Notes under the pieces: model-generated
The model's database searches: none
Told to the model about the DNA's origin: nothing
Seen by the model: the letters and a program-made list of their open reading frames with translations, nothing else
In this document: piece after piece, positions 45,684 through 53,757 of the stretch
Numbering within the stretch: position 1 is the stretch's first letter
How the letters are laid out: each line of letters starts with the position of its first letter
NCBI RefSeq assembly: GCF_017355405.1
Contig: NZ_CP061177.1
Location: 2,525,001 to 2,589,000, forward strand
Source: Roseomonas haemaphysalidis
GTDB taxonomy: Bacteria > Pseudomonadota > Alphaproteobacteria > Acetobacterales > Acetobacteraceae
Reading direction: 5' to 3'
DNA: 64,000 bases
Program-made: the position numbers and the translations under genes

Positions 45684-46456
45684 TGTTGGTCGATAGCCAC
45701 TGTCACCTGGATTATTTCTCGGATGCCGAGATCACCGACGTGCTGGACCGGGCCAAGGCGGCCGGGGTCGGGGAGATGGTTTCGATCGGCGTGCGGATGT
45801 CTCAGGCCGAAACTGTTGTATCGTTGACGGAACGATTTCCTCAGGTTTGGGGAACCGTGGGCGTGCATCCTCAAAACGTGGGCGAGGGGCCTCTGGCCGA
45901 GGTCGATGCCATCGTCGCCGCCACGCAACACGGGCGGATCATAGGCATCGGCGAAAGCGGGCTGGACTACTTCTACGACAAGGCTCCGCCCGCCATGCAG
46001 CAGGAAAGCTTCCGCCGGCATGTTCGCGCGGCACAGCTGACGTCCTTGCCCCTGGTGATCCATGCCCGGGATGCGGATGACGACATCGCCAACATCCTCC
46101 GACAGGAAACGGCTGACGGTGGAGCATTTCCGTTTCTGCTGCATTGCTTCAGTTCTGGCCGGCAACTGGCTGAAACTACGGTTGAGCTCGGGGGCTACCT
46201 ATCGTTCTCCGGTATTCTGACCTTTCCGAAATCGACGGAGCTGCGTGACATCGCCCGGGACATGCCGGAGGACCGGCTGCTCGTGGAAACGGATGCGCCC
46301 TATCTGGCGCCGGTGCCATTCCGCGGCAAGCGCAACGAACCGTCCTACGTTGCTCACACGGCCCGAACGCTGGCCGAGGTGCGTGGCATGACGCCGGAAG
46401 CCCTGGCTAAATTGACGACAGAGAATTTCAGGCGCTTGTTCAAGAAGGCAGCTTAA
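45683..46456 (+). CDS. tatD: TatD-family metal-dependent DNase/hydrolase
   Basis: The family hydrolyses DNA with divalent metal. The 257-residue protein has the opening metal motif VDSHCHLDYF, IGIGESGLDYFYD with the bridging Glu, and PLVIHARDADDD. LLHCFSSG and LLVETDAPYLAPVP also match. It starts within the metG stop (TGATG) and is followed 4 bases later by the MBL hydrolase. The symbol is by family; which paralogue (YcfH-like or TatD) cannot be fixed by eye. Confidence 0.92.
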   Translation: MLVDSHCHLDYFSDAEITDVLDRAKAAGVGEMVSIGVRMSQAETVVSLTERFPQVWGTVGVHPQNVGEGPLAEVDAIVAATQHGRIIGIGESGLDYFYDKAPPAMQQESFRRHVRAAQLTSLPLVIHARDADDDIANILRQETADGGAFPFLLHCFSSGRQLAETTVELGGYLSFSGILTFPKSTELRDIARDMPEDRLLVETDAPYLAPVPFRGKRNEPSYVAHTARTLAEVRGMTPEALAKLTTENFRRLFKKAA

Positions 46457-46460
46457 GGCT

Positions 46461-47258
46461 TTGTCCTTGAATGTTAAAATTCTGGGCTGTGGTGGTTCGG
46501 CTGGGGTCCCGATGCTTGGGGGGCTGGATGGCAGTGGTGACTGGGGCATCTGCGATCCGGCGGATGCTCGCAACCGCAGGACCCGATCGTCCATCCTGAT
46601 CGAAGGCGAGGATGGTCAGCGACTGCTGGTGGATGCCGGCCCTGATCTGAGAGCACAGCTCCTGGCAGCACAGATTCGTCAGGTCGATGCCTTGCTGATC
46701 ACCCATGGTCATGCCGACCACATCATGGGACTGGATGAGATCCGGCCGCTGAACCGTGTGCTGGGCAAGGCGATCCCGACCTTCGCGACGGAGCAGACCC
46801 TGGGTGAGCTCCGGACGCGCTTCGACTACATCTTTCGCGACCCGACGCCGCCGGCATTCTATCGGCCTGCCGCCACACCGATGCCTGTAGAGCCAGGACA
46901 GCAGCGGGACATCGCCGGGCTGGACGTGCGGCTGTTCCGGCAGGACCACAAGGTGATGGACACGCTGGGACTGCGGATCGGCAGGTTTGCTTATTCCACG
47001 GACGTGGTGGCCATGCCGGACGAAAGCTTGGCCTTGCTGACAGGGCTGCACACCTGGGTCGTCGGTTGCTTTCAGCGCCGCCCACATCCGGTTCACGCGA
47101 ACATCGACCAGGTCCTGCAATGGGTGGGGCAGCTCAAGCCGCAGCGCACGATTCTGACTCACATGGGCAATGACATGGACTGGGACTGGCTGCAGCGAAA
47201 CTTGCCGCCGGGCATCGAGGCCGCGCATGACGGCCAGACGATTACTGTCCCAGACTAA
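46461..47258 (+). CDS. MBL-fold metallo-hydrolase (PhnP-like)
   Basis: Probable cytoplasmic phosphodiesterase of the metallo-beta-lactamase fold. The 265-residue protein opens VKILGCGGSAGVPMLGG and has the zinc motif LLITHGHADHIMGLDEIRPL. Later ligands are in FAYSTDVVAMPDE and TILTHMGNDMDW. The start appears to be TTG 46461, 4 bases after tatD. The family includes PhnP, a cyclic-phosphate hydrolase. The tatD-MBL pair is common, and its shared role is not settled. Confidence 0.9.
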   Translation: MSLNVKILGCGGSAGVPMLGGLDGSGDWGICDPADARNRRTRSSILIEGEDGQRLLVDAGPDLRAQLLAAQIRQVDALLITHGHADHIMGLDEIRPLNRVLGKAIPTFATEQTLGELRTRFDYIFRDPTPPAFYRPAATPMPVEPGQQRDIAGLDVRLFRQDHKVMDTLGLRIGRFAYSTDVVAMPDESLALLTGLHTWVVGCFQRRPHPVHANIDQVLQWVGQLKPQRTILTHMGNDMDWDWLQRNLPPGIEAAHDGQTITVPD

Positions 47259-47260
47259 GC

Positions 47261-47284
47261 ATATTTTACATAATAAATATTATA
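47261..47284 (+). other. 24-base AT island with inverted repeat upstream of mazG
   Basis: Only one of 24 bases is C and none is G, in a roughly 70% G+C region. ATAATA-AA-TATTAT (47270-47283) is a perfect inverted repeat. CATAAT (47269-47274) and TATTAT (47278-47283) are -10-like, but no matching -35 stands at 16-18 bases. It probably holds the mazG promoter or an operator. Confidence 0.5.
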
Positions 47285-47301
47285 CGGCACAAGGCGAGAC
47301 C

Positions 47302-48093
47302 ATGTCTGACCTGTCTTCCGCTGCCCTTCTCCGGTTGCTGGGCATCATGGCGCGGCTCCGGGCCCCGGATGGCTGTGGCTGGGACCAGATACAAACTTTC
47401 GCGTCCATCGCACCCTATACGATCGAGGAAGGCTACGAGGTCGCGGATGCCATTCGCTCCGACAACCTGCCGGCTCTTCAGGATGAACTGGGCGACCTGT
47501 TGTTCCAGGTCGTGTACCACGCGCAGATGGCGCAGGAGGCCGGCGCCTTCGACTTCGCTGCCGTGGCGAATACGATTGCGGAGAAAATGATCCGGCGGCA
47601 TCCGCACGTGTTCGGCGATGCCGCCGCGCGCGACGCGGCGGCACAGACCGCGGCGTGGGAGGTTCAGAAGCAGGCGGAGCGCAAGGCTCGTCAGGAAACC
47701 GGCACCCTCGCCGGCATCCCGACCGCCCTGCCCGCCCTGACGCGCGCCGAGAAGCTGGCGAAGCGCGCCGCCCGCGTCGGCTTCGACTGGCCACACGTCG
47801 ACGCGGTTTTCGACAAGCTGGCCGAGGAAACCGCCGAGCTGAAGGCCGAGCTGGCCGCAGCCGACAAAGCCCGCCTTCAGGACGAATTCGGCGACATGCT
47901 GTTCGTGATGGTCAACCTGGCCCGCAAGCTTGACATCGACCCCGAGGAAAGCCTGCGCGGCGCCAACGCGAAGTTCGAGCGCCGTTTCAACGCTGTCGAG
48001 ACGACGTTGGCAAAGCAAGGCCTGTCACCTGCTGACGCCGGCCTCGAAGCCATGGAGGCGGCCTGGCAGCACGTGAAGCGCCAGGAAAGCTAG
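47302..48093 (+). CDS. mazG: Nucleoside triphosphate pyrophosphohydrolase MazG
   Basis: Hydrolyses NTPs and dNTPs to monophosphates and pyrophosphate. The 263-residue protein has two MazG repeats. The first has CGWDQIQTFASIAPYTIEEGYE and DELGDLLFQVVYH; the second has EETAELKAELAAADKARLQDE and FGDMLFVMVNLARKL. The acidic metal ligands are kept in both. ATG 47302 follows AAGGCGAG. G+C returns to the high level here. It converges on the IMPase gene, 14 bases apart. Confidence 0.95.
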   Translation: MSDLSSAALLRLLGIMARLRAPDGCGWDQIQTFASIAPYTIEEGYEVADAIRSDNLPALQDELGDLLFQVVYHAQMAQEAGAFDFAAVANTIAEKMIRRHPHVFGDAAARDAAAQTAAWEVQKQAERKARQETGTLAGIPTALPALTRAEKLAKRAARVGFDWPHVDAVFDKLAEETAELKAELAAADKARLQDEFGDMLFVMVNLARKLDIDPEESLRGANAKFERRFNAVETTLAKQGLSPADAGLEAMEAAWQHVKRQES

Positions 48094-48107
48094 GGCGCCG
48101 TTTGCTT

Positions 48108-48935
48108 TCAGGGGTCCAGCAACGCCGCCTTGATGGCGGTCCAGCTGTCTCTGTCGGGTGCGGCGATCAGCCCCCCGGCGGTGTGCCCGGGTTGATAGGC
48201 GCTGCCATCGAAGCGTGCGCTGTACCCACCCGCTTCCTGATGCAGCAGCCAGCCGGGCAGATGGTCCCAGGGCATCAGCTTATTGTAGATCACGAAATGC
48301 GCGCCGCCCGAGGCAACCAGCCGGTATTCATGCGCCGCGCACCGGAACTGCACGCCGGATGCCAGACGCGGCAACCGCGATGTCACCTGGCTCCGCAACG
48401 GCTCCTTCATCCAGGTCCAGGACACGGCGCCGGTCATCTGCTCCACCGGAACGGCGCCGGCGACGCGAAGGTCGGTGCGGCCGAATTCGGGATGCTCGAT
48501 CCAGGCACCCTCGCCCCGGATCGCGATGGCGGTATCGCCACCCAGCGGGTCATGGATCCAGGCCGCCACGACCTCGCCACGCACCACCGCCGCAGCCATG
48601 CAGCCAAACAACGGCACGCCGGCCGCGAAGTTTGCCGTGCCGTCCACCGGGTCCACCACGAAGGCCAGCTCGGCGCCGGCGAGGCGGTCGAGCAGCGCGG
48701 GGTCCGCGGCGGTGGCTTCCTCGCCAACGACCACGCAGCCGGGAAACCGGGCTTGCAGGTCGCGGGTGATCTGCCGCTCCGCCGCTTCATCCGCATCGGT
48801 CACCAGGTCGGTCGGACCCGACTTGGTGCGGATGGCACCGGCGGCAAGGCGGCGGAAGCGTGGCAGGATCTCCGCCTGCGTGGCGTCGCGCAGAAGGGTC
48901 GCGACATCGGTCGCCATCCGGTGGTCGAAGCGCAT
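48108..48935 (-). CDS. Inositol-monophosphatase-family phosphatase
   Basis: A metal-dependent sugar-phosphate phosphatase. The 275-residue protein has GEEATAADPALL (metal Glu), FVVDPVDGTANFAAGVPLF (DPxDGT) and the late MPWDHLPGWLLHQEAGG (WDxxxG). Family members act on inositol phosphate, histidinol phosphate or PAP, and the substrate here is uncertain. It starts 13 bases after hflX and is the last gene of the ntr-hfq-hflX series. Confidence 0.92.
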   Translation of the reverse strand: MRFDHRMATDVATLLRDATQAEILPRFRRLAAGAIRTKSGPTDLVTDADEAAERQITRDLQARFPGCVVVGEEATAADPALLDRLAGAELAFVVDPVDGTANFAAGVPLFGCMAAAVVRGEVVAAWIHDPLGGDTAIAIRGEGAWIEHPEFGRTDLRVAGAVPVEQMTGAVSWTWMKEPLRSQVTSRLPRLASGVQFRCAAHEYRLVASGGAHFVIYNKLMPWDHLPGWLLHQEAGGYSARFDGSAYQPGHTAGGLIAAPDRDSWTAIKAALLDP

Positions 48936-48948
48936 GGGGGGGAACCTT

Positions 48949-50307
48949 TCAGCCTTGCTCGAAACGCGCCTGGTCGGCCGGGGCCAGCCGGACGGTCATG
49001 CGGATGATGTCGTCGCCATCCTCGCGGGACAGCACCTCGCCGTGCTGATACAGCCAGGCGATCCGTGCCCCGTCGGCCGGCGGCAGCGCGTATTCGACCG
49101 TTACCATCCTGGATGCCAGCCGCGCATCCAGCGCGGACCGCAGGGTATCGAGCCCCTCGCCCGTCAGGGCGGAGACGGCGATCGCCGAGCCGTCGGTCCC
49201 CGGCACGTCCGCGGCGCCGCCCAGTAGGTCGGCCTTGTTGAGCACCTCGATGGTGCGGCCTGCCCAATCGGGGTCGAGTGTCGGGTCGTCGCCGGAGGCC
49301 AGTTCCTCCAGAACCCCGAGCACGTCGGCCCGCTGGGACGACGTGTCCGGGTGCGCCACGTCCCGCACATGCAGGATGATGTCGGCCGCGGCCACCTCCT
49401 CCAGCGTCGCGCGGAAGGCCTCGATCAACTGGGTCGGGAGGTCGCTGATGAAGCCTACGGTATCGGACAGGATCACCGTCCGGCCGTTCGGCAGCTTGAT
49501 CGCCCGCATGGTGGGGTCGAGCGTCGCGAAGAGCTGGTCCTGGGCATAGACCCCGGCGCCGGTCAGCGCGTTGAACAGCGTCGATTTACCGGCATTGGTA
49601 TAGCCCACCAGCGCCACCACGGGGAACGGCACGCGGGTGCGCGCCGCCCGGTGCAGGCCGCGCGTGCGCCGCACCTGCTCCAGCTCCTTCTTGAGCTTGA
49701 CGATCCGCTCGTCGATCAGCCGGCGGTCGATCTCGATCTGGCTTTCGCCAGGGCCGCCCAGAAAGCCGAAGCCGCCGCGCTGCCGCTCCAGGTGGGTCCA
49801 GGACCGCACCAGGCGGGTGCGCTGGTAGGACAGGTGCGCCAGTTCAACTTGCAGCGAACCTTCGCGCGTACGGGCACGCTCGCCGAAGATCTCCAGGATC
49901 AGGCCGGTGCGGTCGATGACCTTGCAGCCCCAGGCGCGTTCCAGGTTGCGCTGCTGCACGGGGCTGAGCGCCGCGTCCACCACGACCACGCCGATCTGGT
50001 GTTCCTCGATGGCCTGGTGCGCCATCTCCACCTGGCCTTCGCCAAGCAGTGTCGACGGGCGGCGCGTGCGCAGCGGAAAGGCCGCGCTGTGCACGATGGT
50101 CAGGCCGATGGAGGCGGCCAGCCCCACGGCCTCGGCCAGCCGCGCTTCGGCGGCGCGGCTGACGCTGCGTTGATCGGGAAAGGCCAGGACGCTGGCGTCG
50201 GCCCCGGCCAGCCGGACGGGGCGCTCATGCGGCAAGAGCACGGCGGCAAGCAGGGGCTTGCCGCGCGTGACGTTGTCAGTCGGAGGAGCCGACAGGGTTG
50301 ACCTCAC
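48949..50307 (-). CDS. hflX: GTPase HflX
   Basis: Ribosome-associated GTPase that splits stalled ribosomes. The 452-residue protein has the HflX N-terminal domain with a glycine-rich linker ([18 protein letters not shown]). The G domain follows, with P-loop [15 protein letters not shown], switch [10 protein letters not shown] and NKADLLGG. The start is GTG 50305-50307, which lies inside hfq and overlaps it by 32 bases. A later start would trim the unconserved N-terminus. hfq-hflX is the common order. Confidence 0.95.
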   Translation of the reverse strand: MRSTLSAPPTDNVTRGKPLLAAVLLPHERPVRLAGADASVLAFPDQRSVSRAAEARLAEAVGLAASIGLTIVHSAAFPLRTRRPSTLLGEGQVEMAHQAIEEHQIGVVVVDAALSPVQQRNLERAWGCKVIDRTGLILEIFGERARTREGSLQVELAHLSYQRTRLVRSWTHLERQRGGFGFLGGPGESQIEIDRRLIDERIVKLKKELEQVRRTRGLHRAARTRVPFPVVALVGYTNAGKSTLFNALTGAGVYAQDQLFATLDPTMRAIKLPNGRTVILSDTVGFISDLPTQLIEAFRATLEEVAAADIILHVRDVAHPDTSSQRADVLGVLEELASGDDPTLDPDWAGRTIEVLNKADLLGGAADVPGTDGSAIAVSALTGEGLDTLRSALDARLASRMVTVEYALPPADGARIAWLYQHGEVLSREDGDDIIRMTVRLAPADQARFEQG

Positions 50308-50617
50308 GTTGCAGTGTCATGGTGCCCTCGCGCGTCACCGTGGCGGTGCCGGTCTGGGCGGGGGTGGCGGCTGCGCCGCCGGCGGCGGCGGCATCGAACA
50401 GCATGATCGGCGCGCCCGGCATCACGGTGCTGATGGCGTGCTTGTAGACCAGCTGCGTATGCCCGTCCCGGCGCAGCAGGACGGAAAAGTTGTCGAACCA
50501 GGTGATGATACCCTGGAGCTTAACGCCATTGACCAGGAAGATGGTCACGGGCGTCTTGCTTTTGCGAACATGGTTCAGGAACACGTCCTGCACGTTCTGG
50601 GACTTCTCGGCGGCCAT
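50276..50617 (-). CDS. hfq: RNA chaperone Hfq
   Basis: Hexameric Sm-like protein that pairs small RNAs with mRNAs. The 113-residue product has the Sm1 region ([20 protein letters not shown]) and Sm2 with the YKH signature ([12 protein letters not shown]). The tail, from about residue 73, is Ala/Thr/Gly-rich and longer than in many alphaproteobacteria. I start at MAAEKSQN (ATG 50615-50617), preceded by AAGAAGGA. The frame extends upstream without family similarity. Confidence 0.97.
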   Translation of the reverse strand: MAAEKSQNVQDVFLNHVRKSKTPVTIFLVNGVKLQGIITWFDNFSVLLRRDGHTQLVYKHAISTVMPGAPIMLFDAAAAGGAAATPAQTGTATVTREGTMTLQREVNPVGSSD

Positions 50618-50737
50618 GAGGCTCGGTCCTTCTTCTTCTTGACGGGCCGCGTTCGTTGTCCTGAAGCCTCGGTCAGCCCGGGCCAGGATGCGCGGCATCG
50701 CCCCGGTTGCGATATGCATCCCGGTTCGCGCGCAAGA

Positions 50738-51406
50738 TCATGCGAAGTGGGGCTGCTTGGCAAGCCCGAGCAGCCGCTCCGCGAGAGCATGGCCGTCCGC
50801 GAATGCCGCATCCGGCGCCACTGCCTGCACGCCGCCGTCATGGGCTGCATCGCCCAGCAGCACAGCGCTGCACCCGGCCGCCCGCGCGGCGCGCATGTCC
50901 ACGCCCGTGTCGCCGATGAACCAGACCTCCGGGCCGGGCTGCACGCCCATGCGCGACAGGGCCAGCAGCACGGGCGCGGCCGCCGGCTTGTCCGCCTCGG
51001 CATCGCCGGCGCCGATCACGGCGGCGAAATGCCGCTCCCAGCCCAGGTGGGCGGCCTCCGCCCGCAGGATCGGCCCCTGCTTGTTGGAGACCACGCCCTG
51101 CGGCCAGCGGTCGGCGGCGGCCAATGCGGCCTCGACCCCCGGCAAGGGCGTGATCAGCTCCAGGTGCCGGGCGCGCACCTCGGCGTAGAAGATGTCCCTC
51201 GCCTTCTCCCATTTAGCGCCGAACAGCGGCGGGAAGGCTTCGCGCAGCGCCAGCCGGGCCCTGGCGCGCACCTCCTCCACGCTCCATTCGGGCATGTCGA
51301 AGGCACGCAGGGCTGCGTTCATGCCGGCCTGGACGCCGGCCCAGGCATCGACCAGCGTGTTGTCCCAGTCCCATAGGATGGCGCGGGGCGGCGGCAGCGT
51401 CATCAC
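50738..51406 (-). CDS. HAD-superfamily hydrolase (phosphoglycolate-phosphatase-like)
   Basis: A small-molecule phosphatase candidate. The 222-residue protein has HAD motif I as ILWDWDNTLVDAW, motif II in VVSNKQG, and motif III Lys in EADKPAAAP. Motif IV is WFIGDTGVDMRAARAAG. A helical cap lies between motifs I and II. It begins at GTG 51404-51406 within the dat stop (GTGA), or at the next codon, ATG 51401-51403. The gap to hfq is 120 bases, so hfq may have its own promoter. Confidence 0.92.
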   Translation of the reverse strand: MMTLPPPRAILWDWDNTLVDAWAGVQAGMNAALRAFDMPEWSVEEVRARARLALREAFPPLFGAKWEKARDIFYAEVRARHLELITPLPGVEAALAAADRWPQGVVSNKQGPILRAEAAHLGWERHFAAVIGAGDAEADKPAAAPVLLALSRMGVQPGPEVWFIGDTGVDMRAARAAGCSAVLLGDAAHDGGVQAVAPDAAFADGHALAERLLGLAKQPHFA

Positions 51407-52275
51407 GCCGCGTTCCGGGCGCCGCCCTTCACGTGGCGGGCGAAGATCTCGAACAACCGGGTCGTCACCGGGCCAGGCTTGCCGTCGCCCACATCCGCGT
51501 CGTCGATCTTCAGGATCGGCTTCACGAAGGAGGTCGCGGAGGTGATGAAGGCTTCCCGCGCCTGCTTCAGCTCCTCCAGGGTGAAGGCCCGCTCGTCAAA
51601 GGCGATGCCCTGCTCCGCCAGCTCTGCCATCAGCGCGCCGCGGGTGCAGCCGGGCAGGATGGCCTGCGACAGGGCGCGGGTGCGGATGGCGCCCTCGGCA
51701 TCGACGATCCAGAAGGTGGTCGCCGCGCCCTCGGTCACGGTGCCGGTGGCTTCCTCGTACAGGATGGCCTCGATGGCCCCCTGCTCGCGCGCTGCCTGGC
51801 GGGCCAGGACGTTGGGCAGGAGGTTGATGCTCTTGATGTCCCGGTGCGCCCAGCGCAGGTCCGGCAGCGTGATGGCGTTGCCGCCCCAGTTGGCGATGCT
51901 GGCCGGGTAGGGCTTGATGCGCTTGACGGTGATGACCAGGGCGGGCGGTACCGGTTCGGCCGGGAACGGGTGGTCACGGTGCGCGACGCCGCGCGTGACC
52001 TGCATGTAGAGCAGGCCCTCGGTCACGCGGTTGCGGCGCGCAACCTCCTTGAGCACGAAGGACAGGGCCGCGCGGGTCAGCGGCATCGGCAACTGGATGG
52101 CCTTGAGCGAGCGTTCCAGCCGGTTGAGGTGGAGGTCCTCGTCCACGAAGCGGTTGTCGTAGAGGTGCACCACCTCGTAGATGCCGTCGCCGAACTGGTA
52201 GCCCCGGTCCTCGATGTTCACGCTGGCCTCGTTCTGCGGAACGTAGCGGCCATTCACATAGGCGATGCGGGACAT
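51403..52275 (-). CDS. D-amino-acid aminotransferase (PLP, class IV)
   Basis: Transfers amino groups between D-amino acids, supplying D-Glu or D-Ala, or acts as a branched-chain or aminodeoxychorismate-lyase relative. The 290-residue protein opens MSRIAYVNGRYVPQNEASV. It has EDRGYQFGDGIYEVV, the PLP-lysine region WAHRDIKSINLLPNVLA, and EGAATTFWIVD. I start at ATG 52273-52275, where similarity begins. It sits between ntrX and hfq, a known alphaproteobacterial arrangement. Confidence 0.9.
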   Translation of the reverse strand: MSRIAYVNGRYVPQNEASVNIEDRGYQFGDGIYEVVHLYDNRFVDEDLHLNRLERSLKAIQLPMPLTRAALSFVLKEVARRNRVTEGLLYMQVTRGVAHRDHPFPAEPVPPALVITVKRIKPYPASIANWGGNAITLPDLRWAHRDIKSINLLPNVLARQAAREQGAIEAILYEEATGTVTEGAATTFWIVDAEGAIRTRALSQAILPGCTRGALMAELAEQGIAFDERAFTLEELKQAREAFITSATSFVKPILKIDDADVGDGKPGPVTTRLFEIFARHVKGGARNAA

Positions 52276-52356
52276 AGGCGGGGCGATCCTCGGCGTTCGG
52301 GAGCCCCCACATTCGCGCCAAGGCGGCGGCAAGGCAATGCCGCCGCCCTGTGGAAT

Positions 52357-53757
52357 CTAGACCGTGGCGCTGCGATCCTCGGCTTGCACGCCCAGGAACT
52401 TCAGCTTGCGGTGCAGCGCGCTGCGTTCCATGCCGACGAAGTTGGCGGTGCGGCTGATGTTGCCGCCGAAGCGCAGCAGCTGGGCTTCCAGGTACTGCTT
52501 CTCGAACAGTTCGCGCGCGTCGCGCAGCGGCAGCGTCATGATCTCGCTGGACCGGTCCAGCTTCAGCGCGGCCGGTGCCGCCGAGCCGACCTCGGGCGGC
52601 AGCATCTCCGGGCGGATCGCCTCCCCCGGTCCGCCCGGCGCCATGATCAGCAGCCAGTCCACCAAATTGCGCAGCTGACGCACGTTGCCGGGCCAGTCAT
52701 AGGCCTGCATGGCGGCCAGAACGTCCTCGGACAACTCGCGCGCCGGCACGCCGGAGGTTTCGGCGGAACGGCCCATGAAGTGCCGTGCCAGCACGGGCAC
52801 GTCCTCCCGCCGCTCGCGCAGCGCCGGCACGCGGAGCGGCACCACCGCCAGGCGGTAGAACAAATCCTCGCGGAAGCGCCCGGCGGCGATCTCCGCTGTC
52901 AGGTCGCGGTTGGTGGTGGCGATCACCCGCACGTCCACCTTGACCCGGGTGGCGCCGCCCACCCGCTCGAACCCCTGCTCCTGCAGGGCGCGGACGATCT
53001 TGCCCTGGGTTTCCAGCGGCATGTCCGCCACCTCGTCCAGCAGCAGCGTGCCGCCATGGGCGCGTTCCAGCACGCCGGCGCGGCGGCCGCCATTGCCGGC
53101 ATCGGCCCCGGCCTCGACGCCGAACAGCTCCTCCTCGAAGCGAGCGGGGTTGAGGGTGGCGCAGTTCAGCGCCACGAAGGGCTCGCCGGCGCGGCGGGAC
53201 CGGGCATGGATCATCCGCGCCGCGACCTCCTTGCCGGCACCGGCTGGGCCGGAGATCAGCACGCGGGAGCCGGTGGGCGCCACGCGCTCGATGGCGTTGC
53301 GCAGCTGGCCGACGCCGGAGGACGCACCCAGCAGCTCGGTTTCCGCCCCGGCACGCAGCCGAAGCTCGCTGACCTCCCGCTTCAGCCGGGCCGCTTCCAG
53401 CGCCCGCTCCACGATCAGGATCAGCCGGTCCGACTTGAAGGGCTTCTCGATGAAGTCGTAGGCGCCCTGCTGGATGGCCTGCACCGCGGTCTCGATGGTG
53501 CCGTGGCCCGAGATCATGACGATCGGGACCTGCGGCTCCTCCCGCTGCATCGCTTCGAGGATGCCGAGGCCGTCCAGCCGCGAGTTTTGCAACCAGATGT
53601 CCAGGATCACCAGGCTCGGGCGGCGGGCCCGGAAAGCGGCCAGCGCGGTGTCCGAGTTCTGTGCGCCCCGGGTCTCGTAGCCTTCATCCGACAGGATGCC
53701 CTCGATCAGCGCGCGGATATCCGGCTCGTCGTCGACGATCAGGACCTCATGCGCCAT
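52357..53757 (-). CDS. ntrX: Response regulator NtrX
   Basis: Partner of the sensor NtrY in nitrogen, redox and envelope control. The 466-residue protein has a receiver domain (phospho-Asp in LVILDIWLQ). An AAA+ domain has Walker A SGPAGAGKEVAAR and Walker B GGTLLLDEVADMP. A Fis-like helix-turn-helix ends it (NISRTANFVGMERSALHRKLK). The sigma-54 contact loop GAFTGA is absent: after ELFGVE the chain reads AGADAGNGG. NtrX proteins of other alphaproteobacteria also lack it, so this one probably does not drive sigma-54 polymerase in the usual way. Its start overlaps the ntrY end by 11 bases. Confidence 0.95.
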   Translation of the reverse strand: MAHEVLIVDDEPDIRALIEGILSDEGYETRGAQNSDTALAAFRARRPSLVILDIWLQNSRLDGLGILEAMQREEPQVPIVMISGHGTIETAVQAIQQGAYDFIEKPFKSDRLILIVERALEAARLKREVSELRLRAGAETELLGASSGVGQLRNAIERVAPTGSRVLISGPAGAGKEVAARMIHARSRRAGEPFVALNCATLNPARFEEELFGVEAGADAGNGGRRAGVLERAHGGTLLLDEVADMPLETQGKIVRALQEQGFERVGGATRVKVDVRVIATTNRDLTAEIAAGRFREDLFYRLAVVPLRVPALRERREDVPVLARHFMGRSAETSGVPARELSEDVLAAMQAYDWPGNVRQLRNLVDWLLIMAPGGPGEAIRPEMLPPEVGSAAPAALKLDRSSEIMTLPLRDARELFEKQYLEAQLLRFGGNISRTANFVGMERSALHRKLKFLGVQAEDRSATV

